Position numbers and translations under genes: made by a program. Positions 26,719 through 33,426 of a DNA stretch of 64,000 nucleotides are shown here, one piece after another. Source of the stretch: Flagellimonas olearia (GTDB lineage Bacteria; Bacteroidota; Bacteroidia; Flavobacteriales; Flavobacteriaceae); assembly GCF_009184425.1 (NCBI RefSeq), contig NZ_WELG01000001.1:1053870-1117869 (forward strand), in the 5' to 3' direction. The stretch's first letter is position 1. The number at the start of each line of letters is the position of its first letter. The notes beneath the pieces were generated by a model. It searched no databases. It worked only from the letters and a program-made list of their open reading frames with translations, and was not told where the DNA came from.

Positions 26719-28476
26719 ATGAAACCTCAATTACTTCTGTCCCTTGCTTTTCTTGCTTTCACATCAACCTTCTATGGGCAAGACCAACAAAGAGTGGATA
26801 GCCTAGTTGGAACTCTTAAGGAACAAGTAGATGAAGAGCGGTTGTTAACGCTGCGAGAATTGTTTATGGAATACTTGTATGTGGATCCTAAATTGGCCAA
26901 ACCCTATTTGGATGAGGGAATCCAAATTGCACAACAGCTTAACGATACCAGTTTAATTGCCCAGACCACGAATGAGCATGCTGTTTTTCTTCTGGTAAAC
27001 TCCAACCCAAAAGATGCTCTTCCCCTATTAAAAAAAGCATTGGAGTTGTACCGCTTGCTAGGAAACAAAGAACGCGAGAGCGCCATGCTCAACAACATGG
27101 GAAATACGTACCGTAGTCTTGGCGATTATGTGAGTTCCTTGGAAAGCCATATGAAATCCCTGAAAATCAAAGAGGAAATAGGCGTGGACAGCGAAAAAAT
27201 GGCAGCTAGTTATTGGAATATTGGCAATTCCCAAGGGGACCTCAAAAACTACGAAGCTTCTACTGCTTGGTACAGAAAAGCAGAGGTCATCTACGACAGT
27301 CTTGACTTAGATGCCGACTATTACAACATACGCTATCTTATTGGATTGAACCTTAAGGATCTTGGCAATAACGAGGAGGCCATGTCCTATTTTGAAGAGG
27401 CTATTGAGTATTATAAGAAAAGTAACCGCCACAATGATCTGGCTGCCGCTTATGACAACCTCGGTATCATAAAAATGCAGAACGATGACTTTGATGAAGC
27501 GGAGGTCTACTTTAAAAAATCGTTGGATATCAGTAAAAATTATGGGGAAGAAACCTTGGTAGCGGTAACCATGCGCAACCTTGGCGTGACCAAATACCAT
27601 CAGGGCAAACTTAAAGAGGCCTTGGAACTGCAAGTAAAGGCTTTGGAAAAATTGGAAGAGGCCGGAGCAAGAAAACTAATGATCAAAAGCCACCTTCACC
27701 TATCAAGGGTGTACCATAAACTAGGCATGTTGGAAAAGGCTTTGGAATCACACAAAAAATACGCCGAGCTCAACAATGAAATTATGAGCACGGAAAATAT
27801 TGAAAAAATCAATGAGCTTGAAATTCGGTATCAAACCGAGAGAAAAGAAGCCGAGATCGCCCTGCAACAGGAAGAGATCAATACCCTGAACGAAAGGGCC
27901 AAAGTGGACCGGCTCACGAAGGGTCTCTACGCGGGGGGCATGTTCTCCTTTATCGCTGTTAGTGGGTTGTTGTTCTTCGGGTTTCGGCAGCGGATGAAGA
28001 AAAACCATATCGCCCGCGAAAAACAAGAAGAAATCTATAGGCAGGAAATCGCGCACAAAAAGAAGGAACTGGCCAGCCAGACCCTGCATTTGGTACAGAA
28101 AAACACCTTTATCCAAGAACTCAAGGAAAATCTGGAAAACATAAAGGCATCCCCCGAAAAGTTCAAGACAGAGTTCCGCCGCATTGTGATGTTGTTGAGA
28201 AAGGAAAATGCCTCGGACAAGGACTGGGAAATCTTCAAGACCTATTTTGCCGAAGTGCACAACGACTTTGATCAAAAACTCAAGACGCTCTATCCCGATA
28301 TTTCGGAAAAGGAGATACGCTTGGCTGCCTTTTTGCGCATGAACCTTACTACCAAGGAAATTGCTGCCACCCTGAACGTGCTGCCGGACAGTATCCTAAA
28401 ATCCAAATACCGCCTCAAAAAGAAATTAAGGCTGGACAAGGATACAGACCTAAATGATTTCTTGAACTCGCTTTAA
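26719..28476 (+). CDS. Membrane-bound TPR regulator with C-terminal helix-turn-helix
   Basis: 585 residues from ATG at 26719, which starts the signal peptide MKPQLLLSLAFLAFTSTFYG; the frame is open to 26686. About eight TPR-like repeats (for example NNMGNTYRSLGDYVSSLESH and YDNLGIIKMQNDDFDEAEVY) fill the exported part to about residue 370. A transmembrane helix (LYAGGMFSFIAVSGLLFFGF) near residues 402-421 leads to a cytosolic coiled coil and a LuxR-like HTH (ISEKEIRLAAFLRMNLTTKE, then IAATLNVLPDSILKSKYRLKK). This is a one-component signal transducer common in Bacteroidota. It is divergent from the cytolysin gene and shares its upstream direct repeats. Confidence 0.92.
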   Translation: MKPQLLLSLAFLAFTSTFYGQDQQRVDSLVGTLKEQVDEERLLTLRELFMEYLYVDPKLAKPYLDEGIQIAQQLNDTSLIAQTTNEHAVFLLVNSNPKDALPLLKKALELYRLLGNKERESAMLNNMGNTYRSLGDYVSSLESHMKSLKIKEEIGVDSEKMAASYWNIGNSQGDLKNYEASTAWYRKAEVIYDSLDLDADYYNIRYLIGLNLKDLGNNEEAMSYFEEAIEYYKKSNRHNDLAAAYDNLGIIKMQNDDFDEAEVYFKKSLDISKNYGEETLVAVTMRNLGVTKYHQGKLKEALELQVKALEKLEEAGARKLMIKSHLHLSRVYHKLGMLEKALESHKKYAELNNEIMSTENIEKINELEIRYQTERKEAEIALQQEEINTLNERAKVDRLTKGLYAGGMFSFIAVSGLLFFGFRQRMKKNHIAREKQEEIYRQEIAHKKKELASQTLHLVQKNTFIQELKENLENIKASPEKFKTEFRRIVMLLRKENASDKDWEIFKTYFAEVHNDFDQKLKTLYPDISEKEIRLAAFLRMNLTTKEIAATLNVLPDSILKSKYRLKKKLRLDKDTDLNDFLNSL

Positions 28477-28490
28477 TTAGCTTTCCGAAA

Positions 28491-28670
28491 TCATCCCATG
28501 CTATTGGGCCTGCTACTGCTGCCCGAACTGCCAGAGTCCGAAGACTGATCTTGTAGCATTTGGAAGGTGTCTTCAGTGTCTTTTACGGAATCGGCGGTAC
28601 AGGAAACCACAAACATGGACACCACAGCCAGAAGAAATACATACTTGAACTTAGAAATAAGAGTCATCAT
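28491..28670 (-). CDS. 59-residue lipoprotein
   Basis: A small frame starting MMTLISKFKYVFLLAVV and reaching a lipobox FVVSC (Cys near residue 24), followed by about 35 polar residues (ADSVKDTEDTFQMLQ) and a Ser/Gly-rich end (SSDSGSSGSSSRPNSMG). The signal peptide is strong, and the reading frame is free of rare features. It is convergent with the TPR regulator, 14 bases from its stop, and within the cytolysin block. Possible roles include an anti-toxin-like or structural lipoprotein, without direct evidence. Confidence 0.75.
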   Translation of the reverse strand: MMTLISKFKYVFLLAVVSMFVVSCTADSVKDTEDTFQMLQDQSSDSGSSGSSSRPNSMG

Positions 28671-28846
28671 AATTATGTTTGTTTTATGTTGAAATATAAC
28701 ACTTTACAAAATAGGAAACAACCTCCAAACCACGCATTATATTCTTACAAAAAATTGAAGTTGGGCCAAGAAAGACCACAAACTCGTGGACGAGACATGC
28801 CCTCAAATCTACAGGTACTCACCTTAAGTAATGGAAAAATAACTCC

Positions 28847-28877
28847 TGCCCGAACATAACTGTTGGTGATTCGGGCA
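28847..28877. repeat. Perfect 8-bp hairpin in the gap before the membrane-protein gene
   Basis: TGCCCGAA and TTCGGGCA around a 15-nt loop. It lies between the small lipoprotein and the gene at 28938. No T run follows on the + strand. The rest of 28671-28937 shows no gene. Confidence 0.4.
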
Positions 28878-28937
28878 AAATGTGCGAACTTGTCCGTATC
28901 CCCCGATAGTCATTTCAGTATCAAGCTATTGTAGGGT

Positions 28938-29642
28938 ATGAAAGTCTCGTCAGAAAATCAGTTTTTTGCCTTTTCCGCGGTTTGGTTCGTCCTAAACGTA
29001 TTTTGGGGGTTTGCCCATTCCTTCTACCTTCCCAGCTATTTTGGAAACACAGACCCCTTGCCCATACATCTGGTGATCCATGGGGTTGTTTTTTCCATTT
29101 GGATCTTGTTGTACGCCGTGCAGATTTTCCTGATCCGATTCCGAAGCTATAAAACACATATATTCTTGGGCATGTTCGGGCTAGCGGTCATGATCGTAAT
29201 GGTACCCACTGGTCTTTTTCCCTCCATCTACAAAATGTATGCGGGCATTATCCCCATTGATGCGGCCGGGCACAATGTGTTTCGGCTACTATCTGCCTAT
29301 GCCCTGTTTGGAGTGGCCTTTGCCAAGCGGAAAAACGCATTTTTGCACAAACGGTTGATGTTGGGCTGTATGGTGATGCTCATGGGAGCCGCCATTTTCC
29401 GGTTTTCCTATGATCTGGGCCTGCAGGAGAGCCAACTGTTCAACAAAGGCGTGCAGATGTTCCCCGCTTTGGTCTTGTTCGGCTTTGATTGGGCAAAGCT
29501 CAAGAAAGCGGTATGGGTAGATCTGGTTTCCCCCATGCTTGTTTTGGGCATCTTCTTCTTGGCCGATCATTTCTGGTTGTCCCCCATCGGGGCCGGTTTT
29601 ATGGATCTCCTCATTGCCATTTTTGTAAAACCCTTCCTGTAG
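28938..29642 (+). CDS. Polytopic membrane protein of unknown function
   Basis: 234 residues with about seven hydrophobic helices (for example FFAFSAVWFVLNVFWGFAH, HGVVFSIWILLYAVQIFLI, IFLGMFGLAVMIVMVP). Conserved-looking polar residues include HLVIHG, HNVFR and FLHKRLMLG, where histidines near membrane faces could bind haem or metal. This pattern resembles small DUF2306/cytochrome-like membrane proteins, but I cannot name the family. It is the last gene before repeat cluster D. Confidence 0.75.
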   Translation: MKVSSENQFFAFSAVWFVLNVFWGFAHSFYLPSYFGNTDPLPIHLVIHGVVFSIWILLYAVQIFLIRFRSYKTHIFLGMFGLAVMIVMVPTGLFPSIYKMYAGIIPIDAAGHNVFRLLSAYALFGVAFAKRKNAFLHKRLMLGCMVMLMGAAIFRFSYDLGLQESQLFNKGVQMFPALVLFGFDWAKLKKAVWVDLVSPMLVLGIFFLADHFWLSPIGAGFMDLLIAIFVKPFL

Positions 29643-29652
29643 CGGCCCAAAC

Positions 29653-29738
29653 GTCATTTCGATATGAGGAGGGTAACGACAATTGAGAAATCCCAAAAAA
29701 TAGATTTCTCACACTCCCTTTGGTCAGTTCGAAATGAC
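29653..29738. repeat. Dispersed palindromic repeat, copy D1 (complete)
   Basis: GTCATTTCGA ... GAGAAATC ... GATTTCTC ... TCGAAATGAC, all four arms intact over 86 bases. As single-stranded DNA or RNA it folds into one long imperfect hairpin. Confidence 0.9.
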
Positions 29739-29747
29739 GAGGCCATT

Positions 29748-29777
29748 GCAATTCGTGAACATTGGTGCCATTCGTAT
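29748..29777. repeat. 30-base unit also found at 24704
   Basis: Begins GCAATTCGTGAACATTGG and matches 24704-24733 in the same orientation with about three differences. The two copies lie about 5.0 kb apart and bracket the cytolysin block. Confidence 0.8.
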
Positions 29778-29814
29778 TGGAAAGCCAAAACACAAATAAG
29801 AAAACCGGTCCCAA

Positions 29815-29919
29815 GTCATTTCGATATGAGGAGTGGAACGACGATTGAGAAATCCCAAAAAAATAGATTTCTCACATTCCCTAGATCCCTCGCAAGCTCG
29901 GGACAGGCTTCGAAATGAC
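29815..29919. repeat. Dispersed palindromic repeat, copy D2 (complete)
   Basis: Same four arms as D1, with a longer right half that holds an extra short palindrome (CTCGCAAGCTCGGGA). D1, the 30-base unit and D2 fill the 300-base gap 29643-29942. Confidence 0.9.
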
Positions 29920-29942
29920 CACCGGCCTCCTATCCCCTAAAA

Positions 29943-30224
29943 TCACTCCGTAATCTGTTCCAGACACTCCCACAGCCCCTTGATGTTGAAAAGAGCGTCC
30001 TTTTCCGCTTCGTCCAAAGGTTCATGGGTGTGGTACAGGGTGGTGTCGTGCACCAGTTTTAGGGACTTGACCAATTCCGGGGCATCCAGATAATGGGCGT
30101 AGTCCAACAGTTGTACCTGAGCTGGACTTAGCATTTTGGAAAATTTGGGGGTGATTTTTACCTCATTTTCGGCACCGCCCTGCGTGCTACAGGGGCAGTT
30201 TTTTTGACCATCTTGTGTTGACAT
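29943..30224 (-). CDS. Small conserved protein, paralogue 2
   Basis: 93 residues, the second copy of the protein at 14429-14710. Both share VKITPK[IF]SKMLSPAQVQLLDY, the LDAP[DE]LV segment and LDEAEKDALF. The N-terminal 20 residues differ (here NCPCSTQGG), so the cysteine pattern is not strictly kept. The promoter region is also duplicated, but the 5' leader here is about 100 bases longer and holds inverted repeats. Function unknown. Confidence 0.8.
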   Translation of the reverse strand: MSTQDGQKNCPCSTQGGAENEVKITPKFSKMLSPAQVQLLDYAHYLDAPELVKSLKLVHDTTLYHTHEPLDEAEKDALFNIKGLWECLEQITE

Positions 30225-30253
30225 ACGTAAGAAGATTAAAAATTAAACAAAGA

Positions 30254-30388
30254 GGGAAGGTCACCGTCAACACATTCCAAGCAATGCTCAGATAGGTCTC
30301 GGGACTTGCACCCGTATGCCTTCCCAGTTTCTTTTGTTTAAACCGATTTTGAAGTTTTCGCATTGCGAGATTGTTAAAATGTGTTGAC
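30254..30388 (-). repeat. Inverted-repeat-rich insert in the leader of paralogue 2
   Basis: Relative to paralogue 1, the leader has an extra stretch bounded by GGGAAGG (30254-30260) and CCTTCCC (30319-30325), with CGGG/CCCG inside, and by a second 11-bp inverted repeat GTCAACACATT (30266-30276) and AATGTGTTGAC (30378-30388). The last copy resembles the start of the paralogue 2 coding region (ATGTCAACACA). It may be a small insertion or a leader RNA structure. The remainder of 30225-30618 has no gene. Confidence 0.5.
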
Positions 30389-30392
30389 ATGG

Positions 30393-30440
30393 CAAATATA
30401 CACTTTAAATGCAATGCAGTTGATAACTCTTTGAAATCGT
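30393..30440 (-). promoter_or_regulatory. Promoter block shared with paralogue 1
   Basis: The minus strand has TATATTTG at 30393-30400, an exact -7 box, preceded by the same GAGTTATCAAC-containing block as at 14776-14825, with about three differences in 46 bases. Confidence 0.6.
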
Positions 30441-30618
30441 TGGGATTAAAAAGTTGGTTATAAGAAAGGAACGGGGGGAATTAGTGAGCCATACCTTAGT
30501 CATGCAGAAATAAAGGATGACCCATTACACTAGTTTTATGCCTATATTGAGGTATATAGATGTATTTTATGCTTATATAAACAAGTTGTGTGTCATTAAA
30601 ACCCAAATAAACTTTAAA

Positions 30619-31071
30619 ATGAGAAACATTAGAATTGTAATCATATTGTTAAGCATTTTTCTGATCAATTCCTGTGCTTTGAAACCTATTACATCGGAAT
30701 ATACATTCATTAAAACTGACATTGAAAACGTAGAATTAAATGATTTAGGGAATGGAAATATTTTGATTTATAATGGAGCAAATATTTTGCACAAAATGGA
30801 CAATACCGCTCGATTAAATATCTGGCTTGACCAAAAACCTCTCGGACAAATTAGACCAAGCGAATATGTAATTATAAACCTCAAAAAAGGAAAACACCAA
30901 TTCAAAGTTTTACACATTGATGTTGTGAATATGAGAAGTGAACACGAAATTGAAGTAGATGACAAAACAAAAATCATAAAAATAAAACCGACTATTACAT
31001 CAAATAAATTAGAATTGACAAATGAGTTTCCTAAAAATTTTGACAAGTTTAAATACGCAGAAAAAAGATAA
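30619..31071 (+). CDS. AT-rich small lipoprotein, possible gene cassette
   Basis: 150 residues from ATG at 30619; the open frame starts at 30517, but only the internal start gives the signal RIVIILLSIFLINSC. The mature part is beta-rich (NILIYNGANILHKMD, LNIWLDQKPLGQIRPSEYVII) with a KGKHQFKVLHID strand like the carboxypeptidase-regulatory or DUF2846-type fold of lipoproteins. I cannot name the family firmly. The DNA is AT-rich and the gene is followed at once by an attC-like structure (31081-31212). Confidence 0.7.
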   Translation: MRNIRIVIILLSIFLINSCALKPITSEYTFIKTDIENVELNDLGNGNILIYNGANILHKMDNTARLNIWLDQKPLGQIRPSEYVIINLKKGKHQFKVLHIDVVNMRSEHEIEVDDKTKIIKIKPTITSNKLELTNEFPKNFDKFKYAEKR

Positions 31072-31080
31072 AAAAACGCC

Positions 31081-31212
31081 ACACAACAATGGCTATACGT
31101 AATAGCACCATTATAGCCTACTTCCGAAAATCCTCATAGATTTTCAGTTTGGTGCGTACTTGCTAAGTTAACCGCTAAACCACACAACTACTCATAGCCG
31201 AGACTGTTAAGC
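31081..31212 (+). repeat. attC-like structured site 1
   Basis: An imperfect inverted repeat of 132 bases. Outer elements are ACACAAC (31081) and GTTAAGC (31206-31212, fits GTTRRRY); inner arms are GGCTAT (31091-31096) and ATAGCC (31194-31199); the tip holds GAAAATC/GATTTTC around a 6-base loop. This layout is that of integron attC sites. No integrase is in the window. Confidence 0.5.
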
Positions 31213-31223
31213 ACAATTGACGA

Positions 31224-31883
31224 ATGAAACTAATAAACTTAATAGGAATAATAATTATGGGACTTTTTAGCTTTTTTGGTTGTAAGTCGGACAAAAAAAC
31301 TGATTCAAAATCTGAAATGGACCAAGAAATACAGGATTTAATCGACAAATCGTTCGAGGAGTTCAACAATAGAAAAATCTATAAGACTTTAACATCTGAA
31401 ATTATTGATAACACAGAAGATGATAAGTTGCTACAAACCATATTTGATAACATAGAAACCAACTTTGAAGAAGGAGAGCAATATACCTTGGACAAAATCT
31501 CAAAGCTTACGAAAGGACAACAAGCAATCTTTTCAATTTGGATGTTGCAGGCAGAAGTTAACAACGGAGGATTTAATCAATTCTATTATAATTCGAGTGG
31601 TCAGTTTTCAGAAATGGCAAGATACGGACTGGACTTTATTGGTGCAGGAAAATTTGCTGAATTAGTTGAAAAAGCAAATAAGACTTATTCAGAAATTAAG
31701 GACAAACTTGAATCAAAGGATAATGGAACAATTGAGAGCTTTAGTGAATCCTATGAAGATAATCCTCTGAACGATTTAGACGACAAATTTTATGAGCTTG
31801 AAGAATCTGAAAATTTAGATAGCCTGCAAATAGTGTTTATTAGAAAAAACAAGGAAGAATTTATAAAAGAAAAGAGCAGGTAA
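31224..31883 (+). CDS. DMP19/DUF4375-domain lipoprotein
   Basis: 219 residues. The lipobox is FSFFGC (Cys near residue 20). The domain, about residues 85-215, has the family core QAEVNNGGFNQFYYNSSGQF and ARYGLDFIGAGKFAELVEKA followed by a very acidic C-terminal region. In cytosolic DMP19 the acidic dimer mimics DNA and blocks a nitrogen-response repressor; an exported lipoprotein cannot do that in the same way. AT-rich, and lies between two attC-like hairpins, consistent with cassette origin. Confidence 0.85.
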   Translation: MKLINLIGIIIMGLFSFFGCKSDKKTDSKSEMDQEIQDLIDKSFEEFNNRKIYKTLTSEIIDNTEDDKLLQTIFDNIETNFEEGEQYTLDKISKLTKGQQAIFSIWMLQAEVNNGGFNQFYYNSSGQFSEMARYGLDFIGAGKFAELVEKANKTYSEIKDKLESKDNGTIESFSESYEDNPLNDLDDKFYELEESENLDSLQIVFIRKNKEEFIKEKSR

Positions 31884-31937
31884 CAAAATGTATAGTGTAT
31901 ATCCTTCGGGATACGCACCATACCCAAACCGTTGGGC
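31881..31937 (+). repeat. attC-like structured site 2
   Basis: A 57-base structure that begins TAACAAAATG at the gene end. A 15-base stem (13 pairs, two mismatches) is closed by a TTCG tetraloop (31890-31923), and the element ends with GTTGGGC (31931-31937, fits GTTRRRY). It could also act as a transcript end. Confidence 0.5.
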
Positions 31938-31973
31938 TTAATACAAAAACACTGCCTTTATAAAGGAAATTCG

Positions 31974-31981
31974 TAATTTTG
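31974..31981 (+). promoter_or_regulatory. -7 box for the RsgA-like gene
   Basis: TAATTTTG is an exact TAnnTTTG match. If used, transcription begins about 31989 and the leader is about 215 bases long and includes the three-way junction at 32032-32122. Confidence 0.4.
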
Positions 31982-32031
31982 TACCCCAATACATTTTATG
32001 TTCCGTACAGCTGTAATATCATATTCGGATA

Positions 32032-32122
32032 TTGTAAAATAGATAGTCAATTTTCTTTGACTATCTCCCTTCTTTTCCTCAGGTAACCATCTGAGGTAGT
32101 ACCATCTATTTACATTTTACAA
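32032..32122 (+). ncRNA. Predicted three-way-junction leader RNA
   Basis: Outer stem TTGTAAAAT (32032-32040) pairs with ATTTTACAA (32114-32122), 9 bp perfect. Inside are hairpin AGATAGTCAA/TTGACTATCT (32041-32050, 32057-32066; 10 bp, 6-base loop) and hairpin CCTCAG/CTGAGG (32077-32082, 32091-32096; 6 bp, 8-base loop). After it come an AT-rich 10-bp palindrome (32150-32171) and GTGTTT/AAACAC (32176-32197), just before the ATG at 32205. I see no match to a known riboswitch class. Confidence 0.5.
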
Positions 32123-32204
32123 CTAATCACAGGCATTGTGGACGCTTTTGTATTTATATGAATATAAATACCGTAGTGTTTGCAATGGTTTAAACACACA
32201 GAAT

Positions 32205-33272
32205 ATGAAATTGGAACATTTTGGATATAACAACAACATAGAAAAACTAAGGATCCAACATAACCTTTTAGACTTTGGAATCGGGAGAGTTATTTCAGAG
32301 CACAAGGAGAGATATATGGTTAAAACGGAAAACGGTGAATTTGAGGCAGAAATCACAGGGAACCTACGATATACCGCAAATTCTCGTGAAGATTTTCCCG
32401 CTGTGGGCGATTGGGTCGCCATTTCTGAATATGATGACCATAAAGTGCTCATACACGCCATTTTGCCCAGAAAAACCATTATTAAAAGGCAGGCCGTTGG
32501 CAAAAAAGGGGAAAATCAGGTCATAGCGACCAATATTGACTTTGCTTTTATCGTACAGGCTGTGGACAGGGATTTTAATATCAATCGAATAGAAAGGTAT
32601 CTGACCATTTGTAATGTATCGAATGTACAACCGATCATCATTCTCAATAAGATTGACTTGATTTCCGAAACTGCTCTGACCGATTTGATATCAGAAGTTC
32701 AAGAAAGAGTGAAGCACGTACCGCTTATGGCCATAAGCAATACGTCCCAAAAGGGAATCGAGACAGTGAAAGGATATATTGTAAAGGACAAAACGTACTG
32801 TTTGTTGGGCTCGTCAGGCGCAGGAAAATCAAGCCTTCTGAACAATCTTTCGGGCAAACAACTGATGAAAACCAATACGATCAGCTCAAGTACGAACAAA
32901 GGACGGCACGTTACCACCCACCGGGAATTGATAGTTCTTGAAAATGGTGGGATTATCATTGACAATCCCGGTATACGGGAAGTGGGTATCTCAGATTCCG
33001 TTGGGGGATTGGAAAAAACATTTGAAGAAATTGTTGAGCTATCCAAAAACTGCAAGTTTAAAGATTGTACCCATACCATAGAAATGGATTGTGCTATTCT
33101 GACAGCCGTTGAAAGTGGAAAGGTGGATAAATTGTTCTATGAAAATTACCTGAAAATGAAACGGGAAAAAGAACATTTTGAATCAACTGTAGCTGAAAAA
33201 CGCAAAAAGGACAAGAATTTTGGAAAAATGGTCAAGCAGTTTAAAAATTTGAGAAAATCAAATAAGTACTAA
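32205..33272 (+). CDS. RsgA-type circularly permuted GTPase
   Basis: 355 residues from ATG at 32205 (frame open from GTG at 32136). An OB-fold comes first, then the permuted GTPase order: NKIDL (G4), then GSSGAGKSSLLNNL (G1), then HVTTHRELI and DNPGIREVG (G3). The C-terminal zinc motif is CKFKDCTHTIEMDC. The protein is of the longer RsgA type with an N-terminal LEHFGYNN segment, often a second copy beside the housekeeping RsgA. RsgA-class enzymes check 30S subunit maturation. It stands alone behind a long structured leader in accessory DNA, suggesting regulated expression. Confidence 0.93.
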   Translation: MKLEHFGYNNNIEKLRIQHNLLDFGIGRVISEHKERYMVKTENGEFEAEITGNLRYTANSREDFPAVGDWVAISEYDDHKVLIHAILPRKTIIKRQAVGKKGENQVIATNIDFAFIVQAVDRDFNINRIERYLTICNVSNVQPIIILNKIDLISETALTDLISEVQERVKHVPLMAISNTSQKGIETVKGYIVKDKTYCLLGSSGAGKSSLLNNLSGKQLMKTNTISSSTNKGRHVTTHRELIVLENGGIIIDNPGIREVGISDSVGGLEKTFEEIVELSKNCKFKDCTHTIEMDCAILTAVESGKVDKLFYENYLKMKREKEHFESTVAEKRKKDKNFGKMVKQFKNLRKSNKY

Positions 33273-33294
33273 GCACAACAAAACGTGTACAAGC

Positions 33295-33328
33295 AATAGC
33301 GGTTTGGGTGCCCATCCAAGCCGCTATT
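33295..33328 (+). terminator. Probable terminator or hairpin after the RsgA-like gene
   Basis: AATAGCGG...CCGCTATT with an inner TTGG/CCAA gives a 12-pair stem; only a short TTTCATTT follows. The bases before it (GCACAACAAAACGTG) resemble the left ends of the two attC-like sites. Confidence 0.5.
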
Positions 33329-33358
33329 TCATTTAATTAGAGTATTTTGGAGACATGG

Positions 33359-33399
33359 ATTCCAAGCTTCCCCTACTCCCACAAGATTATTTCTTGTGG
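33359..33399 (+). promoter_or_regulatory. Leader hairpin element, copy 1
   Basis: A segment of about 40 bases with CTTCCCC followed by CCACAAG-ATTATTT-CTTGTGG (7-bp stem, 7-base loop) that ends 27 bases before the FISUMP start codon. The same element is at 43322-43363. Confidence 0.55.
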
Positions 33400-33426
33400 T
33401 CCTGTAAAGCCAAAACCATACACACC

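Noticed and set aside
28560-28859. + strand frame of 99 residues
   Set aside because: It is antisense to the small lipoprotein gene and has no domain, signal or coding bias.
30254-30325. tRNA-like 72-base segment with matching 7-base ends and a CGGG-loop-CCCG arm
   Set aside because: No anticodon arm, no TTCRA T-loop and no usable D-arm on either strand. The GGTGCAAGTCC string also recalls cobalamin riboswitches, but the rest of that consensus is missing.
30187-30414. Minus-strand frame of 75 residues with a hydrophobic segment upstream of paralogue 2
   Set aside because: Its first ATGs lie in or directly at the promoter box, it overlaps the real gene start, and it is explained by the inverted-repeat insert. 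A shorter version starting at MRKLQNRF remains a faint possibility.
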